Source: Nitzschia sp. pyKryTriq1 (taxonomy: Eukaryota > Bacillariophyta > Bacillariophyceae > Bacillariales > Bacillariaceae). From it: a DNA stretch of 64,000 nt. The number at the start of each line of letters is the position of its first letter. The stretch's first letter is position 1. A program made the position numbers and the translations under genes. This document shows, piece after piece, positions 1-10,236 of the stretch. The stretch lies in contig OY101119.1 of NCBI GenBank assembly GCA_956465555.1, positions 992,001 through 1,056,000 of the forward strand, in the 5' to 3' direction. The notes beneath the pieces were generated by a model. The model had not been told where the DNA came from. It did no database searches and was given only the letters and a program-made list of their open reading frames with translations.

Positions 1-775
1 GAACAATTTGGAGAAGACGACACCGCTTTGCCGCCGGAGGAGCGATCGCTTTTCCGGGAAGTAGTTACTATTTCACTGGCAGAAGCGCCCATTGTTGCCA
101 TCCTAGTTGTCCTTGGTGCTCCCATTGTCTATCTGGAAGGGTGGGAAGTGATCCAGGGGTAAGTGGGTGAGCAGGTTGCCTTATTGAGTTCAAAACACCA
201 CGTGGCTCACGAATGATCTTGGTGTGCTGTTCTATTCAGGGTGTATTGGATGGTGGTGACAGGTACGTATTCCTACGAACACCCAAATAATCTGGTTGAG
301 ACATAATCCTTCTTATCCGTCCTTCGCCAATGTTCGTGATTCCACAGGCACAACTATTGGTTTTGGAGATCTTGGCCCGACACAAATGGTAACAAGGTGC
401 ATATGCATTCTTTGGATACCACTGGCGGTAGCAGTTCTGGGCGAGATTCTGGGTCGCATTGCTGGGGCATATATTGCGAGAAGTACAGATGCGATGGAAG
501 TGAAATTCCTGCAACGAGCGATGACACTGGCGGATCTCAGACGAATGGACACTGACAACGACTCGAAGGTCGCCCCGCACGAGTTCCTCAGGTATATGCT
601 GGTTGCGCTTCAAAAAGTGGAAAAGGAAGAGATTGATGAAATCTTGGAGCTATTCAAGAAACTGGACAAGAGCAATACTGGTTTCATTGAGAAAGAAGAC
701 CTCATGTCGAATTACAATTTTGCTCTGAGACCCGGAGTGACAATCAGGGCCTCCGATCTCCCGTCAACATTATAG
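1..775 (+). CDS. Two-pore-type K+ channel with EF-hands (3' part)
   Basis: C-terminal part of a potassium channel whose 5' end lies outside the window. Exons read as 1..158, 240..262 and 348..775, all with GT-AG introns; the middle one is a 23-nt micro-exon. The joined protein (about 202 residues here) has a transmembrane helix, a pore loop ending in the selectivity filter TTIGFGDLG, a second transmembrane helix, then two EF-hands (DTDNDSKVAPHEF and DKSNTGFIEKEDL). This matches the second pore plus calcium-binding tail of plant TPK/KCO channels, which act in vacuolar or other endomembranes and are gated by Ca2+. Only one pore is visible, so a one-pore channel is not excluded. Stop TAG at 773-775. 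Confidence 0.85.
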
Positions 776-957
776 TAGTGTGAAAGATTGACTCACTATT
801 TCACCAGTTTGTGCTATGATATGTAAAAGAAAAAGTGTGGTCGGGCGGGGGCAACATAGTTGCATAGTCGCAAACGTGCCGTTCAGATGTGTCAGCTACC
901 GATCGTGGTTGATCCTTCGCGTCGTATTTCCAACAGTGTGCTCAGAGAGCGATTCGA

Positions 958-1632
958 CTACACCTCGGTGGTGCTCTTGGCGGACTCAGAGTTCACAACA
1001 ACCCCATGTGCCTTCATATTCCGTGACGCAGTCTCCATCGCGGCTTGCGCAGCTTGTTGGAAGCTTGCCATCGCCTGCATCGTCGCACCCGGTTGCATGG
1101 AAGTAATTTCTTGGCTGTTTGCAACGTCGGGGGCAGGCTTGCTTTCCGCCTCGACCTTGGGTGCGTTGGCTTCAACATCAATGGGCTTGAACGAGCTTTC
1201 AGTCAACTTAGGATCCAACGGAGGAAGTGGCTTTCCCATTTTGGCGAGCGTGCTGTGAGCATCGAGAACCTGGCGCGTAAGAACTTCGTTCTGTTGCTTC
1301 AACGCTGCGTTCGATTTGGAGAAGAACATGAGGCTACGTTGGAGTTCTTCGATCATGGCCTTCTTCCGTCGCCTAGACTCACGAGCAGCTTTTCTATTTT
1401 GTTCCAACCGAACTGCTCTGGATTGATCGGTAGCAGCCTTCTTGGGCTTGGGGACAAAGGCGGACGATTCCCCCGGTACATTGCTGGGACTCACGGTTGG
1501 AGCTGGGGCGATCAGCGTCGTTCCCGGCACCTCCTTTCGCTTCTTCGATTCCTCGTCCGCCGAGGAATGCGGCTTCCCCTCAATTTGCTGAGCAGCTTGG
1601 ATCAAAGCGGCAGACATCGTTTCCTGAGTCAT
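958..1632 (-). CDS. bZIP transcription factor
   Basis: Single-exon 224-residue protein. Residues about 71-91 form a bZIP basic region with the invariant Asn and Arg (EQNRKAARESRRRKK), followed by a leucine-zipper-like amphipathic helix to about residue 125. The N-terminal third is low complexity with acidic and basic patches; the C-terminal third is Ala/Gln/Met-rich and may be an activation region. Expected to bind DNA as a dimer in the nucleus. Convergent with the K+ channel gene, whose stop lies 182 bp away. It resembles the CREB/ATF-like bZIPs expanded in diatoms; target genes cannot be told from sequence. An antisense open frame over the same bases is a shadow. Confidence 0.9.
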   Translation of the reverse strand: MTQETMSAALIQAAQQIEGKPHSSADEESKKRKEVPGTTLIAPAPTVSPSNVPGESSAFVPKPKKAATDQSRAVRLEQNRKAARESRRRKKAMIEELQRSLMFFSKSNAALKQQNEVLTRQVLDAHSTLAKMGKPLPPLDPKLTESSFKPIDVEANAPKVEAESKPAPDVANSQEITSMQPGATMQAMASFQQAAQAAMETASRNMKAHGVVVNSESAKSTTEV

Positions 1633-2217
1633 CGTCGGTGGTTTGTTTACGAGTAGTGTTCCACTTTATTTCCAGTTCAGAAGAAAAGAAGAAGAATTGT
1701 GTGTTGAAGCATCGATTGGATGTCGCGTATTGTGACGTCGTGATGACGCAAAAAATAATTGCCGTGCGATCCGTGTGATGCAAATTGATGCGAAGGCCCG
1801 CGACACCGCCTTCTGTACCGGAATCACAGTACCTGGTACACGGTGGTACTGTACTCATGCAGTACTCGTACAGTACTGGTACTTAAAAAACTGTACTCGT
1901 AAAAGCTTACGTCACCTTTATTCTTTCTTCGCTCCGTCTGTTGCTACGTCAGCATCGATGACGCGCTTCATCATCATTCATTCGTCGGTGCGCGCGGCGC
2001 GTTCAAATCTGGGGATAAAGGATAAATAATAGGTACCTTGTTAGTCAATTTAGTCGATATTAAAAAATGCATGCGGTGGTCTACAGTTCGTACCTGGTAC
2101 GTTTTCGTATGTGTGGGGTGTTGAAATCCGTGAGTTCTAGGCTGTGGCTAGCGGCTCAGGGATTCGGGCTAAAGTTGACTAATTTGACTGTGGGTTAACG
2201 AAGTGCGCTAACACAAA
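1633..2217. other. Intergenic, GTAC-rich
   Basis: No convincing gene. The part at about 1818-1905 and 2090-2105 is packed with GTAC, GTACCTGGTAC and AGTACT palindromic words of the kind found in most gaps of this window. The first part must hold the bZIP promoter. Confidence 0.6.
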
Positions 2218-2733
2218 TTAATGAGATGAATGCTTTCTTGATGAAATGAACTTTGATTCATTTCTATTCTCTTGAGTGTGTGCGGGATTGCAATCATTGA
2301 AACCGGCTTCGGCACAGTAGGCTATCAAATTCCTGTAGGTGGGTGCAGTTCGGATTGTTGCCACATTGGTCATTGGATTCAGCGGGATCGTGCGACGAAA
2401 TTGCGCCCATTGGAGTACACAACAATCAGCCCTGGTTGTTTCGAATGCGGGTCCCTTCTTTTGTCGTCTGAGGAGTTCCTGTGCAAAGTGTTGCAGACTG
2501 AAGAGTCGGTCTTTCAATCCCGGAATGTAGTACAAGTTCTGAAGGCGGAATTTGTGAATTGCGCCGGTGTCATCTTTGATTTGGAGAACGGCGGTTCCGA
2601 CTTGGGCACCTGAGATTTGGGTCCCCGCCCCGAATCCTCGGACAATTTTGTTGGTTTCGGTCAAGTGTCCGTTGAAGTCTGAGATGCCCCCGGAGATAAA
2701 TGCGGACGCCCGGTTGTCAACTCCCAGCGACAA
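2218..2733 (-). pseudogene. Decayed copia Pol fragment (protease region)
   Basis: An open frame of about 171 codons, beginning without an ATG at its upstream edge, that aligns by eye with residues about 155-310 of the complete copia Pol in this window: GVDNRAS versus GIDNRAS, LYYIPGLKDRLFSLQHFAQ versus the equivalent YYIPQGKVRLLSPQHFA segment, and a shared ending region. Gag, integrase, reverse transcriptase and LTRs are absent nearby, so this is an isolated old fragment and not a gene. It keeps the same Asp-Asn-Arg variant in place of the usual retropepsin Asp-Ser/Thr-Gly. Confidence 0.75.
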
Positions 2734-2810
2734 TTCATTTCTAGCTCACAATTTTCACTTTCAATCATTCTTGTGGACTACCTCGTGCATAGGGCATAGT
2801 GTCGTGTCCG

Positions 2811-3047
2811 CTAAAAAATCCGCACGTAGGCTTTGCGCTCTTCCTCCTTGCGCTCTTCCTCCTTGCGCTTTTGCAAACGTTCGGCAGCACAAGAGGGGCA
2901 CAACACATGGTGCACGTCCTCCGTCTCCTCGCCACAAATGGCATGAATATTTTTACCGCAGTCCGGGCACTTGTGAGTACTCGTGGCGATACCACCGAGG
3001 AGGCAATTTTTGTTGGCACACGGCCCAGGCGTATTTTGGTTGCTCAT
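2811..3047 (-). CDS. Small Cys/His zinc-finger-like ORF
   Basis: 78-residue ORF with an ATG. It contains paired cysteines and histidines (CANKNC, HKCPDCGKNIHAICG, LCPSC) spaced like a RING/PHD-type zinc-binding fold, followed by a charged coiled tail rich in RKEEE. I do not recognise a characterised family. It lies beside the copia fragment and a minisatellite in an otherwise gene-poor stretch, so it may be the N-terminal module of a degraded mobile-element protein and not a host gene. The C-terminal KEEERKEEER repeat is a short in-frame duplication. Confidence 0.4.
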   Translation of the reverse strand: MSNQNTPGPCANKNCLLGGIATSTHKCPDCGKNIHAICGEETEDVHHVLCPSCAAERLQKRKEEERKEEERKAYVRIF

Positions 3048-3311
3048 TGTCGCTTTTCTGTCTGTTGTGGGGGTTGATTATTATTTTTATGATGATGTTG
3101 TGTTATCCGTGCGGCGTCTGTTGTTTGTAGGGTAGAAAAAAAGGTAGAAAAAAGGTGTCGCAAAAGGCGACGAATCGTGCGACGCGGCGGTAGATTTCTT
3201 GTTCAACTACTGTCCGAAATCTACTTTCTCCAGTCACCGTAGATCTATTTCTACATACGGGAAATCGACATCTGGTAGAAAAGTACGACTTTGGTAGATT
3301 TTTCAGGGTTA

Positions 3312-3560
3312 TGTACTGGTACTGTACTGGTACACTGTACTGGTACACTGTACTGGTACTGTACTGGTACTGTACTGGTACTGTACTGGTACTGTACTGG
3401 TACTGTACTGGTACTGTACTGGTACTGTACTGGTACTGTACTGGTACTGTACTGGTACGCCCTGTACTGGTACGCCCTGTACTGGTACGCCCTGTACTGG
3501 TACGCCCTGTACTGGTACGCCCTGTACTGGTACGCCCTGTACTGGCACTGTACTACTCGT
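3312..3560. repeat. GTAC minisatellite, 11-bp then 15-bp units
   Basis: Nine perfect head-to-tail copies of the 11-mer TGTACTGGTAC occupy 3349-3447, directly followed by six perfect copies of the 15-mer TGTACTGGTACGCCC at 3448-3537. Slightly longer (13-bp) variants precede them. Each unit contains the near-palindrome GTACTGGTAC, so either strand could fold into many small hairpins. Open frames across it on both strands are artefacts of the repeat. Confidence 0.95.
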
Positions 3561-3850
3561 ATGCCGGGACGAGTACATTACGTACGTAGACTACAGAGTA
3601 TGCAGTTCGCGCCAAAGAAGCGGGGGTGCGTGAGATGAGGGAAGGCCGCCGGCGACGGGCGCGATGCGACGCGTCGGAGGCAGACGATGACACGCAACAC
3701 GCATTGCTTGTTGTTTTACTGGTTGTGTTACTTCGAACTTCGAGAGACCACTCTCTCTCTACTCTAGAGAGAGGAGTAATAATCAATCTCCTCTTTCTGT
3801 TACAATAAAAGTAAACTTCACACTTCAAATCGGACGAAATATCAAGTGCC

Positions 3851-4661
3851 ATGTGGACCGGAACGAGCCAGCGAAATACTAATGACCCAAGGGCCAAGAT
3901 GAATCATCAGAATGGGAACTTAAAGGAGCGCCCGCACAAGCGAGGCGGAGGTTCCGATGCCAAACGACTCAAGTTTCATTCCAAAACTTGTGTTTCGTCC
4001 TCTTTCGAGAATCTTGAATATAGCAAACTGGATCCATCCATTCCTGAGCACAAGCGGCGCCTCGAGCAACGACGAAAAGTGATTTCATTTGGGAAGAATA
4101 CGACTGGGTACGAAGCCTACCTAAAGCAGGTTCCTAAAGAAAAACGCCAGAGACGAAATATGGACACTCCGATGACCCCGGACCACACTCTGGATATCCC
4201 CAACAAGCGATGGCTTGGCCAAGTTAGAGCCTGGTAAGTAATATCACGATGCACTCGCCGACTCACAAGATGCGATCCCAAAAGCAAAGACGAGGCAGTC
4301 TAACGTACGTCTGTATTTTTTCTGTAGGCGCAGAGCTCTTCACAATTATGATCCACCGGACTTTCAAGCGTCCTTGGCGTCTGTTGCTGAACCGATGGAT
4401 ACTCAGACTTCGGGGGCGGCTCACCAGAAAACTAGCCTGTCAATTCAAGATCGCGAGCTTGAGGACGCGAAGAGAAAGGGACTCCTGGTTGACATTGGGG
4501 GTGGTACCGGCCATGACGACGACAAAAATTCACCCACCTCAGTGCTTGAACTGGACAATACACAACAGGAAGAAATGAAAGAATTGGATCAGTGGGATGC
4601 GACCAGAGGCACTGAAGATTTTGGTCTGGAGGAAGAGGACAGTGACGACGACCTGTTGTAA
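3851..4661 (+). CDS. SLBP: Histone mRNA stem-loop-binding protein
   Basis: Two exons, 3851..4233 and 4328..4661, with a GTAAGT donor and TTTTTTCTGTAG acceptor; 238 residues. Residues about 68-140 form the SLBP RNA-binding domain: RRLEQRRKVISFGKNT, then YEAYLKQVPKEKR, PNKRWLGQVRAWRR and ALHNYDPPDF, in the same order as animal SLBP. The domain binds the 3' stem-loop of replication-dependent histone mRNAs and supports their 3' processing and translation. The N-terminus is basic and probably nuclear-localising; the C-terminus is strongly acidic. The intron interrupts the conserved Trp of the domain, which independently supports the splice junction. Divergent from nothing close; the preceding 300 bp hold minisatellite remnants. 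Confidence 0.93.
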
Positions 4662-5020
4662 AGCTTTCACATTATCGCTTGCAGAACATATTTCAATTCA
4701 AGCGACTACGTATCACTACACTGTATGAAATGATTCTATACAAATAATAATAAATACTAGTAGTTTGTATCATTATTATGAGCTGCCTACTCAGTAACAG
4801 CCCGCAAAGAACGTCTCCTCTCTCACTGTTCTGCCCAAGAATACCTAGCATCCGCCCCGGACAGAACGATCACTGAGATTCATCAACCCATCTACCCACA
4901 GAGAAGAAAACTTCCCTGCTGATAGAAGTAAAGAAAAATGAACCACAACCCCCGAAAGTGCACTTCTCGTCCATTAGAAGTGCCCATTCTCGCAACCCTC
5001 CAACAACGTTCCACAACCGC
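4662..5020. other. Intergenic between convergent SLBP and SNU13
   Basis: AT-rich 3' flanks of two convergent genes. AATAATAATAAATA at about 4744-4757 could serve polyadenylation. No gene seen. Confidence 0.5.
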
Positions 5021-5486
5021 CTAGATCAAAAGCTGTTCAATCTTGATTTTCATACCGTCGATGACAGATTTGAGCTGAGAGGCTTCATTGGTTGTGATGG
5101 AGCAAGAGATAACGGGGCGGGATACTCCGCAAGCACGTCCAAGTGCAACCTTGCTGTGGAGCGAGATAAAGAAATATCGATAGACCGTGAGTGACACTGT
5201 GTGTCTAGTTCCTATTCACATGGGCGATGCCCAACACGTTTACTAACCTTGGCACGAAAACATAAGGGACGTTCTTATCTTCGCACAGCAGAGGAAGATG
5301 GAGGAGAATTTCGATGGGCTCGGCATCGGCGGCCATGATGATAAGCTCCGAAATTCCGCGGTTCAGCGTTTTGGTGGCTTCGTTGGCGCCCTTCTTTGTT
5401 TGCTTGTAGTTGGTGGCTTGTTGGACCAGATCCAACAAGGCGACGGTAAGGTCCGCATCAGCGAGTGGGAAGGCCTTTTCTGACAT
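5021..5486 (-). CDS. SNU13: U4/U6 snRNP and box C/D snoRNP protein SNU13
   Basis: Two exons on the minus strand: 5248..5486 and 5021..5153, joined through a GTTAGT donor and CCACAG acceptor; 123 residues against about 128 in animals. It is an L7Ae-family kink-turn RNA-binding protein: [34 protein letters not shown], then [17 protein letters not shown] across the junction and a C-terminal KIEQLLI matching the family's IERLLV. Snu13 (15.5K/NHP2L1) nucleates U4 snRNP and box C/D snoRNPs in nucleus and nucleolus. The joined frame restores the highly conserved FVxSKxxLGRACG segment, which fixes the intron. NHP2 is a paralogue but the sequence fits SNU13 better. Confidence 0.93.
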
Positions 5487-5875
5487 GATGTGCGGTGTTT
5501 CTCAATCAATCGGATGTGAAAAAAGTGATTGTCTCGACGATGCGTTCGATCCCGTCGCCGATTTTGCCATCGTGAAATCCGAAATCTGAAATCTTGGTTG
5601 GTGGTTCCTGGATCTCAATTTCCTATACGGACGCCATACAGACTAATGCGCGATTCCTGCGCACTGTGCAGGTCATGGAAAGTCGAAGTGGTCCAACAGG
5701 ACTGAAACCGTGATTGCATCAATTCTACTCCTACCACAGTACACCTATGTAGTCATTCAAGCCGAAGACCCATCGAATAGAAGGTTCTTCGATAGGGAGC
5801 TCATCAAGAATTCCAGGAACATACCATGCATGGCAATATTTTAGCCAAAGGAGACTTATCTACAGTACTTGCATA
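5487..5875. other. Intergenic, no feature recognised
   Basis: SNU13 promoter region and the 3' flank of the sulfatase gene. No coding potential or repeat stands out. Confidence 0.5.
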
Positions 5876-7471
5876 TTAGTAGAATTTCCTCCAAGTACTC
5901 GTCCCATTTACCGGCCGTCGGGTTCTTTGCAAAGCTGGGGTTGGCTGCCCACTCTTGCATGGAAAATTGTCTCCGTAAAGCGTAGAGTTCGGCCGAGCTT
6001 GCAATTGGTTCTCGTAGACCCATTTCTCACCACGACCTTCCCGCTCAAACTGTAAAATCATACGAGACCTCCAGGTCTTGAGAATATTGCTGTATTCTTT
6101 CAGCGGCGCCAAGTCGTATGTTTCATTGGGATCATCGACCAGACAAAACAGCTGTTCGGAAGCATCATAGGCATTGAAGATAAACTTCCAAAAGTTGCAG
6201 CTGCTCTCGTCGCTATATTGTAAATAGCCAGCGAGAGAATTCCAGTGAACAGTCCTGTTGTATGCATATCCATGCTCCAGGTCAATCCATTCCCGAACCG
6301 AGGATTGTTGACCTTTCAAAATGGGTAATAAACTTTTTCCGTCCATCAATGGATCCTGGACTTGCACCTTACGCAAGACACCTGCCATGTCATACATCGT
6401 AGGCGCAATATCACGAAGCTCCACGACGGCTTGACTCTCCTGTGGGGGGCGCTTCGAAGATTGTGGTAGATTCATCACCATTCGAATGTGGGCATTTGCC
6501 TCCCATGGATATCCCTTCCTCCAGAGATAGTGGTCCCCATTCTGGTCCCCATGGTCCGATGCCCAGACAATCATAAAATTATCCCATAAGCCCTTACTTT
6601 TGAGATAGTGAAAAAGTTGTCCAATGTTTTCATCCACAAATTCCACACTGGCCAAGTAGCCAGCCCGACTCTGACGGGCAGCTTTGACCCCTGGATCTCC
6701 GGCCCACGCGCTGCGGGTCATATTGACGCTTTTGAATTTCCTTTCCCAGCTTGATGCATTTACAAACCGTTTCAGCTGGGGAATGTGCGATTTGTTGCCA
6801 CCCTCAAGATACTGATCCATAATCCGACGTGGTGGATCATACGGCGAGTGTGGACGATGATAGCTGACCTTTAGGAGGAGGGGAGCTGCCTCGTTACTTG
6901 TAGTGTTTCCCGATGATTCTCCACCAAAATATGCTTCCAAAGACTGCAGTGCTGTCCTTGTCGTCCACGATGTGGGATGCATGTATTCATCGTACCAATA
7001 GGGACAGGCAGACCATTCGTTCCAGTCCAGGTGGCAGGTCGCCGTTGGATCAGCATTCGGCATTGTATCATTGAACCACTGATCGTAGTCATCAAAATAA
7101 ATTGGCAGACCATCGTATATTGTTTCGTTTTGATATCCCTGAACATGCTTGGTTAATCCAAAGTGATTCTTTCCAATAGTGGCCGTGCGGTATCCTTGCT
7201 TGCGAAGTACGCGCGGCAACGTCGTTGGATATTTTGTGCAGTTGATGAAGGTGGCATAGGCCAACATTCCATGGGCCCATGGAGATTTTCCTGTCAACAT
7301 GCCAGCGCGAGCGGGAGTGCAAGTAGGCGTGGAAGTGTACGCTCGATGAAAGGTTGTGGAACCATTGGTTCGCTCAAAGGCGTAAAGATTGGGGCTGATT
7401 ATCGGCGATACAGCATCGTATCGAAACTGGTCGGTTACCAGCAGTAGAATGTGTGGAAGCGATCCTTTCAT
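5876..7471 (-). CDS. Sulfatase (alkaline phosphatase superfamily)
   Basis: Single-exon 531-residue protein. The N-terminus LLLVTDQFRYDAV carries the first metal-binding Asp, and residues 50-60 (TCTPARAGMLTG) hold the Cys-x-Pro-x-Arg signature in which Cys51 would be converted to the catalytic formylglycine. Further on are WASDHGDQNGDHYLW, the second metal/substrate segment, and the HSPYDPP region. The overall form is that of arylsulfatase/choline-sulfatase-like enzymes hydrolysing sulfate esters of small molecules or polysaccharides. There is no clear signal peptide at the chosen ATG, and several N-glycosylation sequons are present, so location is unclear. The substrate cannot be deduced. Confidence 0.9.
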   Translation of the reverse strand: MKGSLPHILLLVTDQFRYDAVSPIISPNLYAFERTNGSTTFHRAYTSTPTCTPARAGMLTGKSPWAHGMLAYATFINCTKYPTTLPRVLRKQGYRTATIGKNHFGLTKHVQGYQNETIYDGLPIYFDDYDQWFNDTMPNADPTATCHLDWNEWSACPYWYDEYMHPTSWTTRTALQSLEAYFGGESSGNTTSNEAAPLLLKVSYHRPHSPYDPPRRIMDQYLEGGNKSHIPQLKRFVNASSWERKFKSVNMTRSAWAGDPGVKAARQSRAGYLASVEFVDENIGQLFHYLKSKGLWDNFMIVWASDHGDQNGDHYLWRKGYPWEANAHIRMVMNLPQSSKRPPQESQAVVELRDIAPTMYDMAGVLRKVQVQDPLMDGKSLLPILKGQQSSVREWIDLEHGYAYNRTVHWNSLAGYLQYSDESSCNFWKFIFNAYDASEQLFCLVDDPNETYDLAPLKEYSNILKTWRSRMILQFEREGRGEKWVYENQLQARPNSTLYGDNFPCKSGQPTPALQRTRRPVNGTSTWRKFY

Positions 7472-7910
7472 GATCCTTTAAAAAGTAGTTTTTCGAGTGA
7501 GGTGTCTTTTGACTGAATTAGTTATTTCGTGGATTTGGTGTTGGATGAGATCATCACAAGTGGAAAGTTCGGGCAAAGTGAGAAAAAGAAGAGAGGAGGA
7601 AGATCGGTGGACGACAACAACAACAACAACAACAACAAGCACGTCTTATGCCTAATATGTGCATGCGCGTCGATGTCTTGGTCGCGTTAGTCTAATGTAC
7701 AAGCGCTGCTACTGGCCGGCGGATGGCAAGATGCAAGACTCTCGCTACTCTTCTCTGTAGAGATCATGTACCGGTACTGTACTTGTAGGCCTACTAGAGT
7801 TAGAGAGGGGCAATCCATTGTTGAGAACCTACCCGGCTGCATCTCTCCATTCGTATCTATAGACTACCACGATAAAATGCAAAAATTGTTTCTATAGGGA
7901 TGGATGTTCT
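7472..7910. other. Intergenic with CAA microsatellite and palindromes
   Basis: Contains a (CAA)n tract at about 7613-7640 and a GTACCGGTACTGTACTTG palindromic cluster at about 7769-7786. No gene seen. Confidence 0.6.
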
Positions 7911-9923
7911 CTAAGAGTCTTCCTGCGGGGGAGGGGGTGGAGAACTCTTATCTCTCGTTGCAGACGCGGCAGTACCTGTACCGTCACCACTGCCCGAGTT
8001 CACTGTAGCAGAATACATTTGCCGATTGGAGTGATGGATCAAACCACGAAGTTCTCCATCGGTAGTGTCCTCCTCCTCATCGCTGTAGTACCCTTGTTCC
8101 GAACTTTGCCCGGATGAAAACTGCCGCAGCGAGGATGGCTCGTCCATGGTTGGGTATTGTTCATTAGGGTTATAATTAGATGGTGATAGTAGTGCATCCC
8201 CTTCGCCAATGTCACCATAATCCAACGTGAAACGCTCGTCTTCTGATAAATCACGGTCGTCAAGGGACAACTCGGAATGGACCGTTTTCAACTGATCCAT
8301 ACTAGTACTGGGAACAGGTGATCGTCTCCTAGCACCGGTACTTTCGCTGGCAGGTACTGTGGATCGTCTGCCAGCAGGATAATTTGAGCTGTCTTTTGCA
8401 TTGGTGCTGGTACTGTCGGGCATGGGAGTGTGACCCGCTCTCTGAGCCATAGATAATGAGGGTGACATGAAATTGCTCGCAGTACTGCCATAATCACTGC
8501 CACGACCCTCGTCTCGGGCCGCCGAAGTGATGGAGGCTGGTCTGTGACTGGAGCCGGCGACTGCTGGGGAGGACGTCATAGTCATCGGTGTGCCGGGATG
8601 GCTGAGCCACTCTTCCAAACTCCTCGTGCTCACATTTCCTATGTTACCAGAAGATCTCGAAGGTGTCGAGACGAAACCAGAAGAAGATTGTGGGGGAGGT
8701 GGTGGCGGCACCCCTGAAGTTCGATGCTGTGCGTATTGCTGACCACTGGGTCGGGGGCGTGGTGGACCGCCATAGGAACTCTTGCGCAAACTGGATGAGG
8801 GGGTAGGTTTTTCCTCCAAAAAATCGTGTTCGCGAAACGATGAAGAGTCTGATAGAGGTGTCAAAGTTCGATGGTGGTTGTATGAGGAGTAGCCGTAATT
8901 TTTGTCGTTGGCTCCGCCAGCGTTGCTACTAGGCGATGATTTGTTGGCTTGTTCTTCCATATCCGCAAAGCGCACTGTCGAATCCGCTCTTGGTCGATAG
9001 GCTATGTTTTCGGGAATCACAGTAGAATCGAATGGTGCATTCCCACTCAAATGATCATATAGGTTCTCATCCGTCAAGTGTCGATCAATCGGTTGTTGCT
9101 TACGTCGGTATTGTCGAATAATCGATGTATTGTTTGCCAAGTTGGCTCGTGCCTTGGAAAGCAAGTTGTGGTGCAGTGTGTGTGGCAACAAGAACTCTTC
9201 AAACTCAGGAGAAAAGATCCGAGCGTTTCCCATGGCACCGGTATGCATTATGACACGTCCAAAGGCTGAAAATGTCGAGACAATGTGAATGAATAAGAAG
9301 GTCGTCAGCACGGACAAAATGATCGACCATGACCCAACCGGTAGTAGCAGGAAGAAGAAACTCATGAAGGAGATCAAGAAGGTATAGATACTGCAGACGA
9401 TCAATCGACCGGGCAGTTCGGCAGCATACTGTCCAATGGAGCTCCGAAAGATACAGTGAGCATTGCGCTCATCAATACTATTGACCATACCCCAGGCAGT
9501 AAATAGGGCAATCAAACTCAGAACTGTCAACAGCGAGGAAATGATAATCAAAAGGCCCGCCCAGAAACTGATCGTGGCGTGGTGGCCTTCTCGGAGCGCT
9601 TCTCGTACTTTTGTAGTGACGGGAGCCGAATTGAACAATATCGACAACTCTGTGGAAAGTAGTAGGGACATGAACACCATGCTGCTACCGTACCTCTGCG
9701 TCATGTAGGCTCTCAGATCTTTCCCGTTTTCCATGGCCCAGGCCAGATGTCGCCTCCAGATGCTGAAATTGTCCACCGTTACAAAGTACTCTCTCACTTT
9801 CAACAACACCAACAGCGACCACCACGTATTATGCGAGTAGTCGCGTCGCTTGTCGAGACTCGACGTTCGCTGCTTCAGAGGCAAGGGCCTACTACTGGAG
9901 CCAGAACTCGCACTCGAGAACAT
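7911..9923 (-). CDS. Four-TM protein with long disordered tail
   Basis: 670 residues from the ATG at 9923 (the open frame extends nine codons upstream only through a non-ATG codon). After a short basic leader there are about four hydrophobic helices in residues roughly 85-235, including FWAGLLIIISSLLTVLSLIA and FLISFMSFFFLLLPVG. The remaining 400 residues are polar low-complexity sequence rich in Ser, Pro, Gly and Thr with Pro runs (PPPPPP), acidic patches and potential phosphosites, and it would be cytosolic. I do not recognise the family; it looks like a stramenopile-specific membrane protein. No enzymatic motif is visible. Confidence 0.75.
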   Translation of the reverse strand: MFSSASSGSSSRPLPLKQRTSSLDKRRDYSHNTWWSLLVLLKVREYFVTVDNFSIWRRHLAWAMENGKDLRAYMTQRYGSSMVFMSLLLSTELSILFNSAPVTTKVREALREGHHATISFWAGLLIIISSLLTVLSLIALFTAWGMVNSIDERNAHCIFRSSIGQYAAELPGRLIVCSIYTFLISFMSFFFLLLPVGSWSIILSVLTTFLFIHIVSTFSAFGRVIMHTGAMGNARIFSPEFEEFLLPHTLHHNLLSKARANLANNTSIIRQYRRKQQPIDRHLTDENLYDHLSGNAPFDSTVIPENIAYRPRADSTVRFADMEEQANKSSPSSNAGGANDKNYGYSSYNHHRTLTPLSDSSSFREHDFLEEKPTPSSSLRKSSYGGPPRPRPSGQQYAQHRTSGVPPPPPPQSSSGFVSTPSRSSGNIGNVSTRSLEEWLSHPGTPMTMTSSPAVAGSSHRPASITSAARDEGRGSDYGSTASNFMSPSLSMAQRAGHTPMPDSTSTNAKDSSNYPAGRRSTVPASESTGARRRSPVPSTSMDQLKTVHSELSLDDRDLSEDERFTLDYGDIGEGDALLSPSNYNPNEQYPTMDEPSSLRQFSSGQSSEQGYYSDEEEDTTDGELRGLIHHSNRQMYSATVNSGSGDGTGTAASATRDKSSPPPPPQEDS

Positions 9924-10230
9924 GATGTTGTTGTTTTGCTGCCTTCGCACGAAGATGCAATTTATAGCGTCTGGTCTCTGGTCGTTGACTTGTCACTTCT
10001 TTTGAACTTGCTCCTATTTCTATTTCTGTAACTCTTTTCCGAGAATGAGAATGACAACAAGTGCTTTGCGCCGTCCACTGTGCGTACAATGACAGGCAAG
10101 CAGTAGTAGGTCAACTCAGATGTTCATGATTCTTCATCTTCCTTCCCCCCATCATAATCTTCCATCTTTCATGGCGTCAAAAAATATTGGTGGCACGTTT
10201 TGGATCTCAGCGGTATGATGATGCAATCCC
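9924..10230. other. Intergenic up to the retrotransposon
   Basis: Holds the promoter of the four-TM gene and the left target-site flank of the copia element. No gene recognised. Confidence 0.5.
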
Positions 10231-10236
10231 CCGAAA
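10231..10236. repeat. Left target-site duplication CCGAAA
   Basis: Matches 16690-16695. The last C of the pair could instead belong to the LTR, giving a 5-bp CGAAA duplication, the common copia length. Confidence 0.85.

Noticed and set aside
1045-1656. Plus-strand open frame of 203 codons opposite the bZIP gene.
   Set aside because: It is antisense to a clear bZIP domain and shows no protein features of its own.
3291-3638. Open frames on both strands across the GTAC minisatellite (Tyr/Trp/Val/Leu-rich repeats).
   Set aside because: They exist only because the repeat lacks stops; all composition follows from the 11/15-bp unit.
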